From NCBI GenBank assembly GCA_037976565.1, contig CP137673.1:4910863-4974862 (forward strand): 64,000 bases of DNA. The letters are read 5' to 3'. The position numbers were made by a program, and so were the translations under genes. This document shows positions 21,431 to 32,530 of this stretch, in pieces. Every line of letters starts with the position of its first letter. The first letter of the stretch is position 1. The notes below the pieces were generated by a model. The model did no database searches. It had not been told where the DNA came from and saw only the letters and a list, made by a program, of their open reading frames with translations. Source of the stretch: Mesocentrotus franciscanus. Its lineage: Eukaryota; Echinodermata; Echinoidea; Camarodonta; Strongylocentrotidae.

Positions 21431-23340
21431 TCTTGACTCTACATATATTTGAACCCCCGTCAGTGATGTTTTCCTGGCATCTACTAATACAATGGTGACC
21501 ATAAAAAGCAGTGCATAATAACGTCTTTTTAATCGAGTAACAGTTTAAACAGTTTGACCCAATGACGATGCAGGGCATCGTCCACGAGCCGCATAGCGGC
21601 GAGGCGATTTTTTTTGTGTGGCTATTTTGAACCCCTGGCCGGAAGTGATGTTTTCCTAGCATCTACTAACACAATGGAGACCATAAAAAGCAGAGCATGA
21701 TAACGTCTTTTAAAATCCAGTAACAATTTAATACACAGTTATATCCAGAGATTTTATTTTGGCTATTTTGAATCCCCGTAAGAGATGTTTTCCTTTCATC
21801 TACTAACACAATGGAGACCATAAAAAGCAGTGCAAGATAACGTCTTTTTAAATCAAGTAACAGTTTAAACAGTTTTGCCCAATGACGATGCGGAGCATCG
21901 TCCAAGATCCGCCTAGCGGAGAGGCGATTTTTTTTTTGGCTATTTTGAATCCCCGTAAGTTATGTTCTCCTGGCATCTACTAACACAATGGAGACCATAA
22001 AAAGCAGTGCATGATAACGTCTTTTTTTTAATCAAGTAGCAGTTTAAACAGTTTGACCCAATGAAGATGCGGAGCATCGTTCACGAGTCGCGTGGCGGCG
22101 AGGCAATTTTTTTTGTTTTATTTTATTATTATTATTATTTTTTTTATTTTTTTTTTATTTTTTATTTATTATTATTATTATTTTTTTTTTTGGGGGGGGG
22201 GCTATTTTGAACCCCGTCAGTGATGTTTTCCTGGCATCTACTAACACAATGGAGACCATAAAAAGCAGTGCATGATAACGTCTTTTAAATCAAGTAACAG
22301 TTTAAACAGTTTGACCCAATGACGATGCAGAGCATCGTCCACGAGCCGCGTAGCGGCGAGGCGATTTTTTTGTGGCTATTTTGAACCCCCGCAAGTGATG
22401 TTTTCCTGGCATCTACTAACACAATGGAGACCATAAAAAGCAGTGCATGATAACGTCTTTTTAAATCAAGCAATTTGACCCAATGACGATGCGGAGCATC
22501 GTCCACGAGCCGCGTAGCGGCGAGGCGATTTTTTTTTTTTTTTTTTTGGGGGCTTTTGAACCCCGTCAGTGATGTTTTCCTGGCATCTACTAACACAATG
22601 GTGACCATAAAAACAGTGCATGATAACGTCTTTTAAATCAAGTAACAGTTTAAACAGTTTGACCCAATGACGATGCAGAGCATCGTCCACGAGCCGCGTA
22701 GCGGCGAGGCGATTTTTTTTTGTGGCTATATTTTGAACCCCCTGGCCCGCAAGTGATGTTTTCCTGGCATCTACTAACACAATGGAGACCATAAAAAGCA
22801 ATGCATGATTATGTCTTTTTTTAAATCAAGCAGTTTGACCCAATGAAGATGCGAAGCATCGTCCACAGGTCGCGTAGCGGCGAGGCGATTTTTTTTTTTT
22901 TTTTTTTTTGGGGGGCTTTTGAACCCCCGTCAGTGATGTTTTCCTGGCATCTACTAACACAATGGTGACCATAAAAAGCAGGGCATGATAACGTCTTTTT
23001 AATTTGAGTAACAGTTTAAACAGTTTGACCCAATGACGATGCAGGGCATCGTCCACGAGCCGCATAGCTTCGAGGCGATTTTTTTGTGTGGCTATTTTGA
23101 ACCCCCTGGGCCCTGTTTCATAAAACATGTTATCAATAACAAGTTACAAGCTACTGTTAAAAGCTACGGAAATCATGGCATCTGATTGGCTGAGAGCAAA
23201 TTTGTCATAGAAATTTAGCATTTGTTATAGATAAAAAGTTTTATGAAACGGGCCCCTGGGCGGAAGTAATGTTTTCCTAGCAACTACTAACACAATGGAG
23301 ACCATAAAAAGCAGTGCATGATAACGTCTTTTTAAAATCA
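21431..23340 (+). repeat. Satellite array, about ten units of about 180 bp
   Basis: Units contain TGATGTTTTCCTGGCATCTAC, ACACAATGGAGACCATAAAA, TGATAACGTCTTTT, GTTTGACCCAATGACGATGC and a hairpin pair followed by a T run. The GATGTTTTCC word lies at about 21465, 21647, 21784, 21961, 22222, 22397, 22571, 22754, 22934 and 23269. Within a unit GACGATGC-GGA-GCATCGTC and GCCGC-GTA-GCGGC can form two adjacent stems, then 7-23 T. From 22222 on, units alternate between two leader types (CCCGTCAG and CCCGCAAG/GGCGGAAG), giving a dimer of about 355 bp. Minus-strand frames across it are not genes. Confidence 0.92.
23111..23252. mobile_element. 142-bp palindromic MITE with 8-bp target duplication
   Basis: Ends CCCTGTTTCATAAAAC and GTTTTATGAAACGGG are inverted repeats. 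CCCCTGGG flanks it on both sides (23103-23110 and 23253-23260). Sister satellite units at 21630 and 22738 show the uninterrupted site (CCCCTGGCC). An 8-bp duplication fits a hAT-type transposase. A related element is at 53392-53527 and a fragment at 28040-28140. Confidence 0.92.
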
Positions 23341-23771
23341 AGTAAGAGTTTAATACTTAGTTATATATCGTGAGTTATCATGTGTTTGGTTAAGTTACCA
23401 GAAGAGTTGAATATCTTGCACTTTAAAGGTTTCTCTCCAGTGTGCGTTTACTTTTTTGCGGCCCAAGGGGTTAAACCCTAACCCCCGTAGATCCGCGCCT
23501 GAGCGGGAGGGGAGCAATTTTTTTTTTTTTTTTTTTTTGGGGGGGGGCACAATTGGGCACAATTCGTGAGAAAATTATCTTTTTTCTTCTTTTTCCCTTT
23601 TTTCCCTTGTTTGGGCCCGCGGGGGTGGGGCCGGGCCCATCGGCCCCGTGGATCCGCGCCTGGATGCCATAACAGTAGTTAGTGAGGTAGTAGTAGTCTA
23701 CTCAAAAGACAATTTCATGTTAATCGAGGGTGTACAAATACGTCCAGTATCTCTTTATAGCTCCCTTTTTT
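23341..23771. other. GC-rich repeat remnants, poly-T/poly-G
   Basis: Contains two GATCCGCGCCTG words (23489 and 23650), a T run followed by G run at 23518-23546 and a G/C-rich block GGGCCCGCGGGGG. Probably ends of degraded transposons. No gene. Confidence 0.5.
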
Positions 23772-25866
23772 ATTAGGTGGATTGTCATAGACAGGCAACC
23801 TATTGATTTCGTCAGAATTCATTTTTTATTTCTTTCTTTTTATTTATTTCTCACCCTTTTTTGTGCCGAGAATTACTCAAAATCGGTTCGGCCAATTTCT
23901 TTCAAATAAGACGTGAAAGCAACCTTTTCAAGGTCATCAAAATATCGTGATCAATAGATCGATCAATAGATCAATATCCGTCCGGTCAATTTCAGGTCAA
24001 TAAACGCGCGTGTACGCGTACGTCCGCGCATCAGTGCGCGCGCAAAATTTCAAATATTTCAAAATCATATTTTATTCAAATTAGAGTACGTTTTAGGCCA
24101 TTTTAAGCATTTCAAAATTTTGCGCGCGCGTTTTCGTTTGTCATGGCCGAACAATTTGATACCATGTTTATCTCTTTATGACCATTAATTACGGAATGAC
24201 CGTCCGTTTAAGATAAATGTCCGTGCGCACGAGCTCTTGTAATACATAGCATATATGGGCAAAACATGCCTATACAAAATCCATTATAGCTGTTTGGGAT
24301 GCACGGGGCCCCCCATTTTTTTCAAATCTGGATAGAGTATGAGTAGGAAATATGATTTCATGTCTCATTTGGCCTTTAAGTTTATTGTGACATTATCATA
24401 CTGGCCTTGGAACTCAAAATACGAATTTGCATATTATGACGCAGCATAATTATGGAAAATTGATTGTATCTCTGTAAATATTGATCGATTTTCTTTCAAA
24501 ATTTGATATGGTGTAGCTAAGACAATTCTCTACAAGATCGGTTGCGCCATTTTTTCATTCTGATGACGTCATCATACTGAAAATTTCATTAAAGGCGACA
24601 TGGCATTTAGTTGCTGAAAAGGCTTTCGACGAGTATTAGCATAGAAGTAGAAGTAGAAGTCAGAATTTTCTTAATTTGCGTGTTATGCCTATGGGAGGTG
24701 ACTTTTTCTGAAATCTTGATTCTACATTCCAGTCTTGTTCGAGCAGTATCTCGATTATTTTCATACTTACCTCCCATTCTGGTGACCCACGTTCGATTCC
24801 CGGTGGGTCAATTTTTTTTTTTTTTTTTTTGCTGCCGTTTTATATTTGATGTTATCACCTTCTTAGACAAGTATAACATAACATATACAATCACAACAAA
24901 ATATGTAATGAAATGCTTAATTTCGCATGTTATATCTATGGGAGAGGAATGTCGATATTTTGCGTACAACGCTATGGGAAATCTGATTCCTTGTCGTGTA
25001 TTAAGTGTATAACTTTAATCTCCTAAGTCTGGTACAATAATCAATATCAAATCGTCCCATTTCTATGATGTTAGTCTTCATCCCAGACGTTTATATTTTT
25101 CCAGTTATTCAGCCCAGTTATTTGCAATGTTTACGTCTCTCCCACGGACATAGAATTGTTCACATGTCTATAACTTCTCTCTTTCTCCATTTTAGTAAAT
25201 ATTCAATTCTATTTATGCTGTAAATATTGAATGCATTGTTTTCCATTGCATCTCTCTCTCTCTCTCCTAGCTCTGTCTTGCTCTGTTTCCCTCCCCCTAG
25301 CTCTCTTGGTCTGCCCCCTCTAGGAGAGGGGGCAGTACTCTGTCTCTCTATTTATATTCTAGTACATCTCTTTCTCTCTTTCTCTACTCTTTCATCCTCT
25401 CCTCTCGATCTGTTTCCCTCTCACTCTCTTTCTCTATTGCCTCCCTCTTCTTATATTGCTCTGTCACCCAAGCTCTTTCTCTGCCTCTGTAGCTCTTTCT
25501 CTACTCTCTCACCCCTCTCACCTTCTCGCATTCTCGCCTCTGGCTCCTGTTCTCCCTCTTTTATGTCTTAGGATGTTCCTTAATTTTCTCTAGCTCTTTT
25601 CTTTGCCCTTTGTATTCTTATTTCACCCCTACCATTTTTTCCTTATACTATCCGCTCTCCTTCCAAGTGCATGCATTGTGATTCCTCTATTATCCCTCTG
25701 TCCAGCTCATGTTTTGTTTTACATGACTATACCCCGTCTCCCTCTCTCATTATCTATCTACTGCCATACATCTCTCTCTCTCTCTCTCTCTCTTCATCTC
25801 TCTGAGATCCTTAAAAAAAAACGTCCAGACCACCTCATTCGTCTTCAGTGACGAATTCTTATCTCG
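23772..25866 (+). mobile_element. Helitron2/Helentron-like non-autonomous element, diverged copy
   Basis: Left end ATTAGGTGGATTGTC with a nearby imperfect hairpin; right end CAGACCACCT followed by a stem-loop (ATTCGTC-TTCAGT-GACGAAT) and CTCG then T-run. Internal order matches the two copies at 42234-46807: CG-rich words, TGTAGCTAAGACAATTCTCTACAAG, a tRNA-like segment with T run, TTATATCTATGGGAGAGGAATG, a pyrimidine-rich block (25247-25560). No protein. The inverted terminal motif lying just inside a 3' stem-loop is the arrangement described for Helentrons and their short derivatives. Confidence 0.7.
24751..24832 (+). ncRNA. tRNA-like segment with T-run, A box lost
   Basis: ACTTACCTCCCATTCTGGTG ACCCACGTTCGATTCCCGG: anticodon-loop-like CCTCCCATTC and a perfect B box GTTCGATTCC with T-stem CCCAC/GGTGGG, followed by about 21 T. 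The A-box region is replaced by TTTTCATA, so Pol III activity is doubtful. Homologous segments at 43601 and 45795 keep the A box. Confidence 0.5.
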
Positions 25867-26159
25867 TTTTTGTTTATTGTAGGCCTTTGAGCAAATGGAA
25901 CCCTTCACTATAAAAAATAAATAATATGTGTTGGCGATTAATTGGTATTCCTTATATCAAGGCTCTTTCAAAGTTATGATCATTCTTTATTCATTGTTCA
26001 TGCATGCATGAGGCCTCCCCCGACAAAACAAAACAAAAAAAAATATATATATATATACATATATTTATAAATAAATAAATAAATAAATCGGTACGACATG
26101 TTTTTTCACAGTGTCTGCGCGTCATTCGTTTAAGCTGTTATTTTTCATCCTCAAGCAAT
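25867..26159. other. No gene; AT microsatellites
   Basis: (AT)n and (AAAT)n at 26036-26088 in unassigned sequence. Confidence 0.7.
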
Positions 26160-26460
26160 TCTGGGAATTCTATTGCGTAAGCCCAGGGCCTCACTCGTCA
26201 CGAGAGTCTGCCCTTGTCTTACGTAAGGGCAAGGACGGACACTCAGTTGCGCGCGATCCCCGACTGAGCCCGAGCGTAGGTCGGACTTTGCATACACCCA
26301 GGGTGTCGCTCGTCAAGGGAGTCAGCCAAACATGCCTTAACCCTAATGAGGCCGGGGTATTTGAGATCTTTCGAGTACCAGGGGGGAGGCATTATGGCCC
26401 CCCTAAGATCTCGGCCGTTACACAGCCGATCACCGCGAAAATTTGCATGCATGTCTAGTG
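26160..26460 (+). repeat. GC-rich repeat remnant with internal duplication and hairpin
   Basis: CCCAGGGCCTCACTCGTCACGAGAGTCTGCC at 26181 recurs as CCCAGGGTGTCGCTCGTCAAGGGAGTCAGCC at 26297 (split here in words of shared CCCAGGG, GCTCGTCA and GAGTC). The right part holds a long stem-loop at 26363-26412. Base composition differs sharply from the flanks. Likely the end of a dispersed element; no coding evidence. Confidence 0.5.
26363..26412. other. Perfect two-step stem-loop
   Basis: GAGATCTT pairs with AAGATCTC and, inside, GGGGGG with CCCCCC, leaving an asymmetric internal loop of 10 versus 1 bases and an 11-base apical loop. Confidence 0.85.
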
Positions 26461-26635
26461 AAGTGTATAGAATACTATGATCAATTCAATTTTTTGAAAA
26501 ATTCACTCATTTGCATATTTTTGGTAATTTAAGGAATAACATAAGGAATAACCTGGCTCTTCCAAATTGTTTTGTTGTATTATTATTCCAAATGGTTTAA
26601 CGAATATATGTAGTGAAATTTTGGTGTTTATAAGA

Positions 26636-26822
26636 GTCTCTCTGTCTCTCTGTCTCTCTGTCTCTCTGTCTTCCTCTGTCTCTCTCTCTCACCCCCCTCC
26701 CTCCCGCGTTCTCTAGCTCTCATTATCCACATGCCCCTATCCCAGCCCCTCTCCCTTTCTGTCTTTCCCTCCCCATCCCCACCCCCTCTCCCCCTTTCTC
26801 TCTCTCTCTCTCTCTCTCTCCT
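26636..26822 (+). repeat. CT-rich low-complexity tract
   Basis: (TCTCTG)n then irregular CCCTCC and (CT)n. Frames over it are artefacts. Confidence 0.9.
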
Positions 26823-28039
26823 CCTCCTCTTCCTTCTCTGTCACAGTTTTAGCTTTTCGAAAATTGGCTTTGCGTCATATATTGGAACCACTTGTTTACA
26901 AATCTTTTCGCTGAAGTTGGAGTTTGTGACTTTTCTTTCAGTACATCCATTCACCCCTCATGAATTCATCCACAACTAAGCGATACAAGAGTTTTTTTTT
27001 TTTTATAATTTATTCACCATGTAAAATAATTGTTTACGGATAATACAAATCAGTGGGTTACATCAAGATATAATACATAGTAGGAACAGTGCATAAACAA
27101 ACAATGTTTGAAGCGCAACATCCCTTAGATAACATAGCTGGTAATTATTAGGCTGAGATAGAACATGGTTTAAAATAAGACATTCTGTCCTTAAAAAATA
27201 AAAACAAAACACAAGATAAATGTTTGAATCAAAATCATGCCCCTTAACGTATTTAATTAACAAGCAAAACAAGGGAATCGCATCATTACCTTTTCTTGAA
27301 AAAAACCCACTATATAAAGAGATAGATAACGTATAAACCATAATATATTTTTCCAAACGTTTGATAACACACATAACAAATAGTAATAGTAATGGTAATA
27401 GTAATAGTAATAGTTATAGTAAGTAACACTCAGGAATCAATGGTATTTTTGGTGACCGAATTGTTCTAGTAGTGGCCAAATATAGTTATAGTAAATATAT
27501 TAAAAATACAAATAATAGTTAAAGCACAATCCCTGTTAAACACATCCACTGATCATAACTATTTTAATCAACGAATGTTGAAGTACTAAAAACTATTTCC
27601 TAGTCATTAGAAGAGCATTCCTTTTAGGGAACCTTTCCTTGTTTTGTATATATTACAATCCTCTAAACTGTTTTGAAAAGAATGAATAGTCCCTTTTTTC
27701 ATGTTTACCAAAACTCAACATTCTCTCTAAGTTATCTAAAGATGACTGAGGTACGTAAACATTATACAGCAAAGTAATGCAAAGCATGACTTGATGTATT
27801 ACAGTGGGCCGTTTTCAGCATAGGAATGCACCGGTGTGAATCCTTTATACATGTGAATACTTGCACCATACACACACATTCATAATGTCATAACACATGC
27901 CATGGGTCTTTATTAGAAAAGGGATCTTTCAAAGTCACAAATAAAACCGTGATAATTCCCTGCCAGGTCTTTCACGTTTGCAGAGTTATTGTGTTTATCC
28001 ACCACCATGACCATGCCACATAAGTAGTACCAGGGTACC
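26823..28039. other. No gene; AT-rich, possible reversed LINE tail
   Basis: T run at 26993-27004 followed by a TTTATTCACCATG-type start, resembling a minus-strand retroelement 3' end; (AATAGT)n at 27379-27420. No supported frame. Confidence 0.45.
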
Positions 28040-28140
28040 AGGGTCCCGTTTCATAAAGACATTATTGCCATAAATAACGAGTTATGAAACATAATTGATT
28101 AGCTACCAGTAGCGTATACATGTAGCTACAGTAAACATGA
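28040..28140. mobile_element. Fragment of the CCCNGTTTCATAAA MITE family
   Basis: TCCCGTTTCATAAAGAC, ATAACGAGTTATGAAAC and GCTACCAGTAG align with the left half of the element at 23111; the right end is absent. Confidence 0.5.
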
Positions 28141-28195
28141 GGCGCACTTCGCCCCACCCCCATCTCTGCATTGCTGGCAAACAACGAAATCAAAA

Positions 28196-28357
28196 GTGAC
28201 AAAGAGAGAGAGAGAGAGAGGGAGCAAACAGACAGACAGACGGACAGACGGACAGACAGAGACAGCAGACAGACAGAGGCAAGAGAGAGAGAGAGAGAGA
28301 GGGGATAGAAAGAGAGAAAGAGAAATAAGGATATATAATATGTATGCATATATATAC

Positions 28358-28390
<33 letters not shown>

Positions 28391-28423
28391 GGGAGGATAG
28401 GGGGATAGGGGGGAGATGGAAAG
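28196..28423 (+). repeat. GA/GACA polypurine-rich tract
   Basis: (GA)n blocks separated by (GACA)n. All long frames here, on either strand, are composition artefacts. Confidence 0.95.
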
Positions 28424-28488
28424 GGAGCTTTAACAAGAAAGGGAAAATTCCCCAATTAACAAAATTGCTAACTCTCACTGTATAGGAG

Positions 28489-28560
28489 TGTCGTAGTCTA
28501 GTGGATACGTCTCCGAACTTTGGATCACATGGTTCGCGGTTCGATTCCCGCCGCGGCGTT
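28489..28560 (+). ncRNA. tRNA-like sequence, probably a SINE head or tRNA pseudogene
   Basis: An A box GTAGTCTAGTGG and a perfect B box GGTTCGATTCC lie 43 bases apart, and the T-stem CGCGG/CCGCC is nearly complete. The anticodon region CCGAACTTTGGATC recalls Gln-TTG tRNA (GGACTTTGAATCC, from memory). The acceptor stem does not pair. It lies about 100 bp upstream of a LINE fragment, as expected for a tRNA-derived SINE or a composite insertion. Confidence 0.6.
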
Positions 28561-28669
28561 AGTGACAGGTCATTAATCTACATTTGCCACTCTTTATTCG
28601 TTTGTAGTAAATGAACTGTATTCCTTGTAGACTCTACAGGCTTATCACCTTGTACAGTGCTCCAATTTA

Positions 28670-29526
28670 AGACATCATCAAGGCTCATGGTCTTAACTGC
28701 ATGATATATGCAGATGATATTCAGGTTTATCTCTCTTTCCCTTCAAGTAGTAGGAACATGGCTGTCTGCCGTATCAATGCCTGCATTAAGGACATAACAT
28801 TGTGGTCAACTAACATGTTACTTGTCAATGCTTCTAAGACTGAGGTGAAACATGTTATGTCTAGATTTCTTCCTAATACACTACATTCTCTAATTTTCAA
28901 TGTTGATGGAGTTGACATCCCTGCAGTAAAAAAAAGCCCGCAACCTTGGTGTTATCATGGACAGGCATCTGTCAATGTCAGATCACATCACCAAGACTTG
29001 TCAATGAGCTGTCTCGGCCATTCGCAAAATTCGACAGATTAGGCATTATTATTTTAATCGTAAATCTATCGCAATCTTTGTTCACTCCTTAATCATATCC
29101 CATGTTGATAATTGTAATGCTCTGTTATATGGTCTACCCCAAAAGCAATTGAATCATGTTCAGAGGATCCAGAATACAGCAGCGAGGCTCATAACAGGCT
29201 CTCGCTCTAGAGACCAAATTTCACCTATATTGTTTGATCTCCATTGGTTACCAGTTGAAAAACGTGTACTCTTTAAGATATTCATGTTGTGTTTTAAAGC
29301 TCAGAATTACCTCTCTCCACACTACATATCAGAACTTGTTCATCAGTACACACAAAGACGCAACCTCAGATCATCCTCACAATATCTTCTTTCTGTTACG
29401 CCTACATATGGCAACAGAGCCTTTTCAGTCTCCGCTCCTGTACTCTGGAATTCTCTACCTTTAGAGACAAGAAACATTAACTCAATGTTTAAAACTGCTG
29501 TCAAAACTTATCTATTTTCAAAGTAA
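28670..29526 (+). pseudogene. L2/CR1-type LINE reverse transcriptase, C-terminal half
   Basis: Frames read GLNCMIYADDIQVYLSF (YADD at 28707-28718), KTEVKHVMSRF, then after a frameshift at an A run (28926-28937) NLGVIMDRHLSMSDHITKTC, a stop at 29007, and ISHVDNCNALLYGLP, RIQNTAARLITGSRSRDQIS, PILFDLHWLPVEKRVLFKI, GNRAFSVSAPVLWNSLPLE and a final KTYLFSK. This is textbook L2/CR1 RT C-terminal sequence. The upstream half is missing. The last 125 codons (29149-29526) are intact, so decay is moderate. Confidence 0.93.
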
Positions 29527-29748
29527 TTATTATTTGTTGTAGTGGAATATCAGTTGATGTAATTTAATTTGTAATTTGTATGTAATAATGCAATTATCTA
29601 TAATTTGTATGTAATAATGTAAGCTTAATATGTAATTTGTATGTGATAATGTAAATTGTATGAATGTAATAATGTAAAGCGCATAAAGGATTGTCTTCGA
29701 TGATTTCTATGCGTTATATAAATCACAATTATTATTATTATTATTAGC
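29527..29748 (+). mobile_element. LINE 3' untranslated region ending in (ATT)n
   Basis: TGTAAAGCGCATAAAGGATTGTC, GCGTTATATAAAT and a terminal (ATT)n are the usual 3' end of L2/CR1-group elements. TAATTTGTATGTAATAATG recurs three times upstream. Confidence 0.8.
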
Positions 29749-30200
29749 TTGTAAAAATCGGATAACCATGCCTGTATTGCTTGTCAGATATCATTAGTAA
29801 ATTACCTCCCCCCCCCCCTCCCCCCAAAATTAATAGTCCCACCCTTGTTTGATTCGATACCCTGTAAATGACAAACAATGCAAATTTTTCGCTGACTGAT
29901 ATTGATGGAATGCCAAAACTTATTGTACTAACTCTTATCATGTCTCAGGTAATCAGAATTCAAATAATATTTTATTGTTGTCATGTTTACAGCATGGCGA
30001 CATAGAATATTAAAACCCAACATGAAGATGATTTACACGAATAACCCAGGTGTTATTAATATAAGTATGAATTACAACAAATTGTAGTTTAATCATGATA
30101 ATGTAAAGGGTCCTGTGTGAGCTTGCTATATATATATATAAGCAAAAATATAGCGCCTTTTCCAATCTGATTACAGGCGTAGACGCCGCCGCCTGAATTT
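29749..30200. other. No gene; C-run
   Basis: Run of C with few interruptions at 29807-29825; otherwise AT-rich. Confidence 0.6.
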
Positions 30201-30535
30201 TGGCAAATATTAGCAAGAGAGGGAAAGAGAGATTGAGAGGGGAAGGGAAGAATGAGAGAAAGAAATAGAGAGGTAGAGGTAGATAAGAGAGAGGGGAGAG
30301 AGAGAGAGAGAGAGAGAGGGGGAAGGAAGAGGGGAGAGGAAGGAGAAGCGGATGAATGTGTAGAGGGAAGGGAGGGACGGGGAAAAAGAAGGAGAGTGGC
30401 AGTGGAAGAGAAGATGGTATATAGGGACAGAAACGGGATAGGAATAGGAGAAGGGAGGGAGAGAGAGAGAGAGAGAGGGAAGAGGGGAAGAGGAGGGATG
30501 TAGAGTGTGTGGTGAGGGAGGGAGGGGAGAATGGG
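30201..30535 (+). repeat. Polypurine tract, about 330 bp
   Basis: Almost pure G and A with (GA)n cores at 30296 and 30460. The longest purine strand in the window; potential triplex former. Confidence 0.95.
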
Positions 30536-32100
30536 GGTAAAAAACAGGCCGTGGGAAGACGGCACAAATTATACTCATATATTCATACCCCATGACTGAA
30601 TAGAGGAAAAATAAAAACATCATTATTCCACCCTATCCATTTCATACAGAAAAATCTCCTCGAGAGAGCCGGTAATGATCAATAGATCAGAAACGCTGTC
30701 CTAAAGAAACATTATCCTACAGAGACATGCAATCCACCTAATGAGTTTGAAATCGTTCAATGTCATTTGTGTTAATTATGTGGTAATGAAGATGTTCACT
30801 TTTCATCAATAACTGGTGGATAGTTATTATATGGGTATTACATTTAAATTTAAATGATTTTATTTTTCATGCAAAAAATAACAGAACGAATAAGTATATT
30901 ACACAAAAATATACAATGAAACGACAGCATAATAGTACACTAGCGCGAGAAAAGAGGAACTAACTAGAAGCAGAGCTTGTTGAAGTATTAGTTCCTCAGA
31001 CTGAATTGTGCCTTTTACATTCATAATAAATTGAGTTTACCAAAAGAGATAAAATAATAGGTTTGGGCTTGTCTAGAAATTCAACACAAGCCTTTACCTT
31101 TTCTTATATTTTTATTGGTTCAGGAAGAGGTAGGGATTTCTTTCCAGTCGAATACTTGACATGGCGCAATCCCAGTGAATGTTCAACCCATTTTCCGTAT
31201 AGTAGAGCATAACAGTAGTTTGTTTATGAGCTAGTGTGAGAAATTCCATTATTGGAGTATAGCAATCATTTACAATGGCACCTTTGAGTTGTATACTAGT
31301 GCCTGCAGCAGTATTATTATAATAAATAATGCATATTCAAAACTATTCAAACTGTTGATGGAGCTGTTGCAGTAACATTTGATAGAAAATAGTTTACTAC
31401 TCACACACACTGAACTGTACCACTACATATTGTTAGAGTTCAGTGCTCTCGTATCATTGTAATAAAAGTGTGCAATTTCTCAACCCAATGTTAGGATTTT
31501 GATTGATATCGTTATTGTCAAACATTTACGCATACAATTTCTCAACTTTGAAAAAGCCGGAAATTGAAATTGCTTTACCCGAATGGGGATAAAATTAGTT
31601 TGAAATCTTCTGTCATTTATGTATGTTCACCGTTTTCCTTGTTGCATAGACCATGCCATATGATGGCGCTGTGCTGATCTTCATAGGATCACTTTGTGGC
31701 ACAGGTGTAGAGTCGATTTTGTCAATGAAAGGATTTGGTTGTCAGCTCTGAAGAACCGACAGCATGAAGGCACACAAATGAGACCGACACGAGACCTACA
31801 ATAAACCGAACAAACCGGACTATTACCCCGAAGAGATAATAATATGTTGGCTTGAAGGTATGGTGCCATTTTATTCCTCGTAATCTAGATGGTATAATAA
31901 TGCGACCACGATCACAACTATTTTCGACAAATTTAATCAAGGGCCATTTCAATACCCTATTTTAGAGCCCATAGAAATCATATTCGGATTACTTAATATT
32001 TCATTGTCATGTTCGGGCATTTAAATATGTGACGCATAAGGCTATTGAAATTCCCTTGTTTGTGTTTTTTCGAGAGTAATTTCGATCGTGTTTACGAAAT
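30536..32100. other. No gene recognised
   Basis: AT-rich. 30845-31080 begins TTTTATTTTTCATGC and may be a reversed retroelement tail. A minus-strand frame at 31722-31952 has a hydrophobic stretch, but no start context or splice sites that I would trust. Confidence 0.45.
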
Positions 32101-32105
32101 GATGG

Positions 32106-32145
<40 letters not shown>

Positions 32146-32157
32146 AATAGTGATGAT
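32101..32157 (+). repeat. (GAT)n microsatellite
   Basis: About 15 GAT units, slightly interrupted. Confidence 0.97.
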
Positions 32158-32375
32158 GTTAAAGGCTTTATGTATAACGGCTGGTATTCGCCTCTGTTTG
32201 GCGCTCGATCATGTTGCTTGATCTACAATGTCCACAAATTCAACATTCTTAGTCTTTTCTATTTGCTTACCATGCTTACTTAACGCAAGATTCTAAACTG
32301 GTGGCATATTTGGAGGTTTTTCAAACCTGACGTTTAGGTTAGAGGCTTAGGCTAAAGCGATGCCATAGTATATTA

Positions 32376-32530
32376 ATAATGTCTGCTATGAGAGGCATAG
32401 TTGTTTTTATTGCTCAAGGGGAGGTTACATCGTGCCATCACCCCGAGGCGTGCCGAGGGGTGATCGCACGATGTAACCTCCCCGAGAGCCCAAAAAACAA
32501 CTATGCCTCGAATGTTAAAGCAGTCATTAT
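32376..32530. mobile_element. 155-bp near-perfect foldback MITE
   Basis: The whole sequence folds on itself: ATAATGTCTGCT ... AGCAGTCATTAT at the ends, then GAGGCATAGTTGTTTTT with AAAAAACAACTATGCCTC, GGGGAGGTTACATCGTG with CACGATGTAACCTCCCC, and CATCACCCC with GGGGTGATC around a GAGGCGTGCCGA loop. A second, diverged copy surrounds 49444-49976. Non-coding. Confidence 0.93.

Noticed and set aside
21384..23128. Repeated minus-strand frames with ARKTSLTG and HRHWVKL peptides
   Set aside because: Satellite translations; units differ by indels that shift frame, and no unit-length multiple of three is kept.
28062..28478. Ser/Leu-rich or Arg/Glu-rich frames
   Set aside because: Produced by (GA)n/(CT)n low-complexity sequence; the same applies at 7568-7901, 25227-25851, 30010-30623, 44070-44397 and 46266-46593.
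31722..31952. Minus-strand frame with a hydrophobic stretch as a signal or membrane exon
   Set aside because: No clear splice sites and overlapping competing frame; not enough to support a gene.
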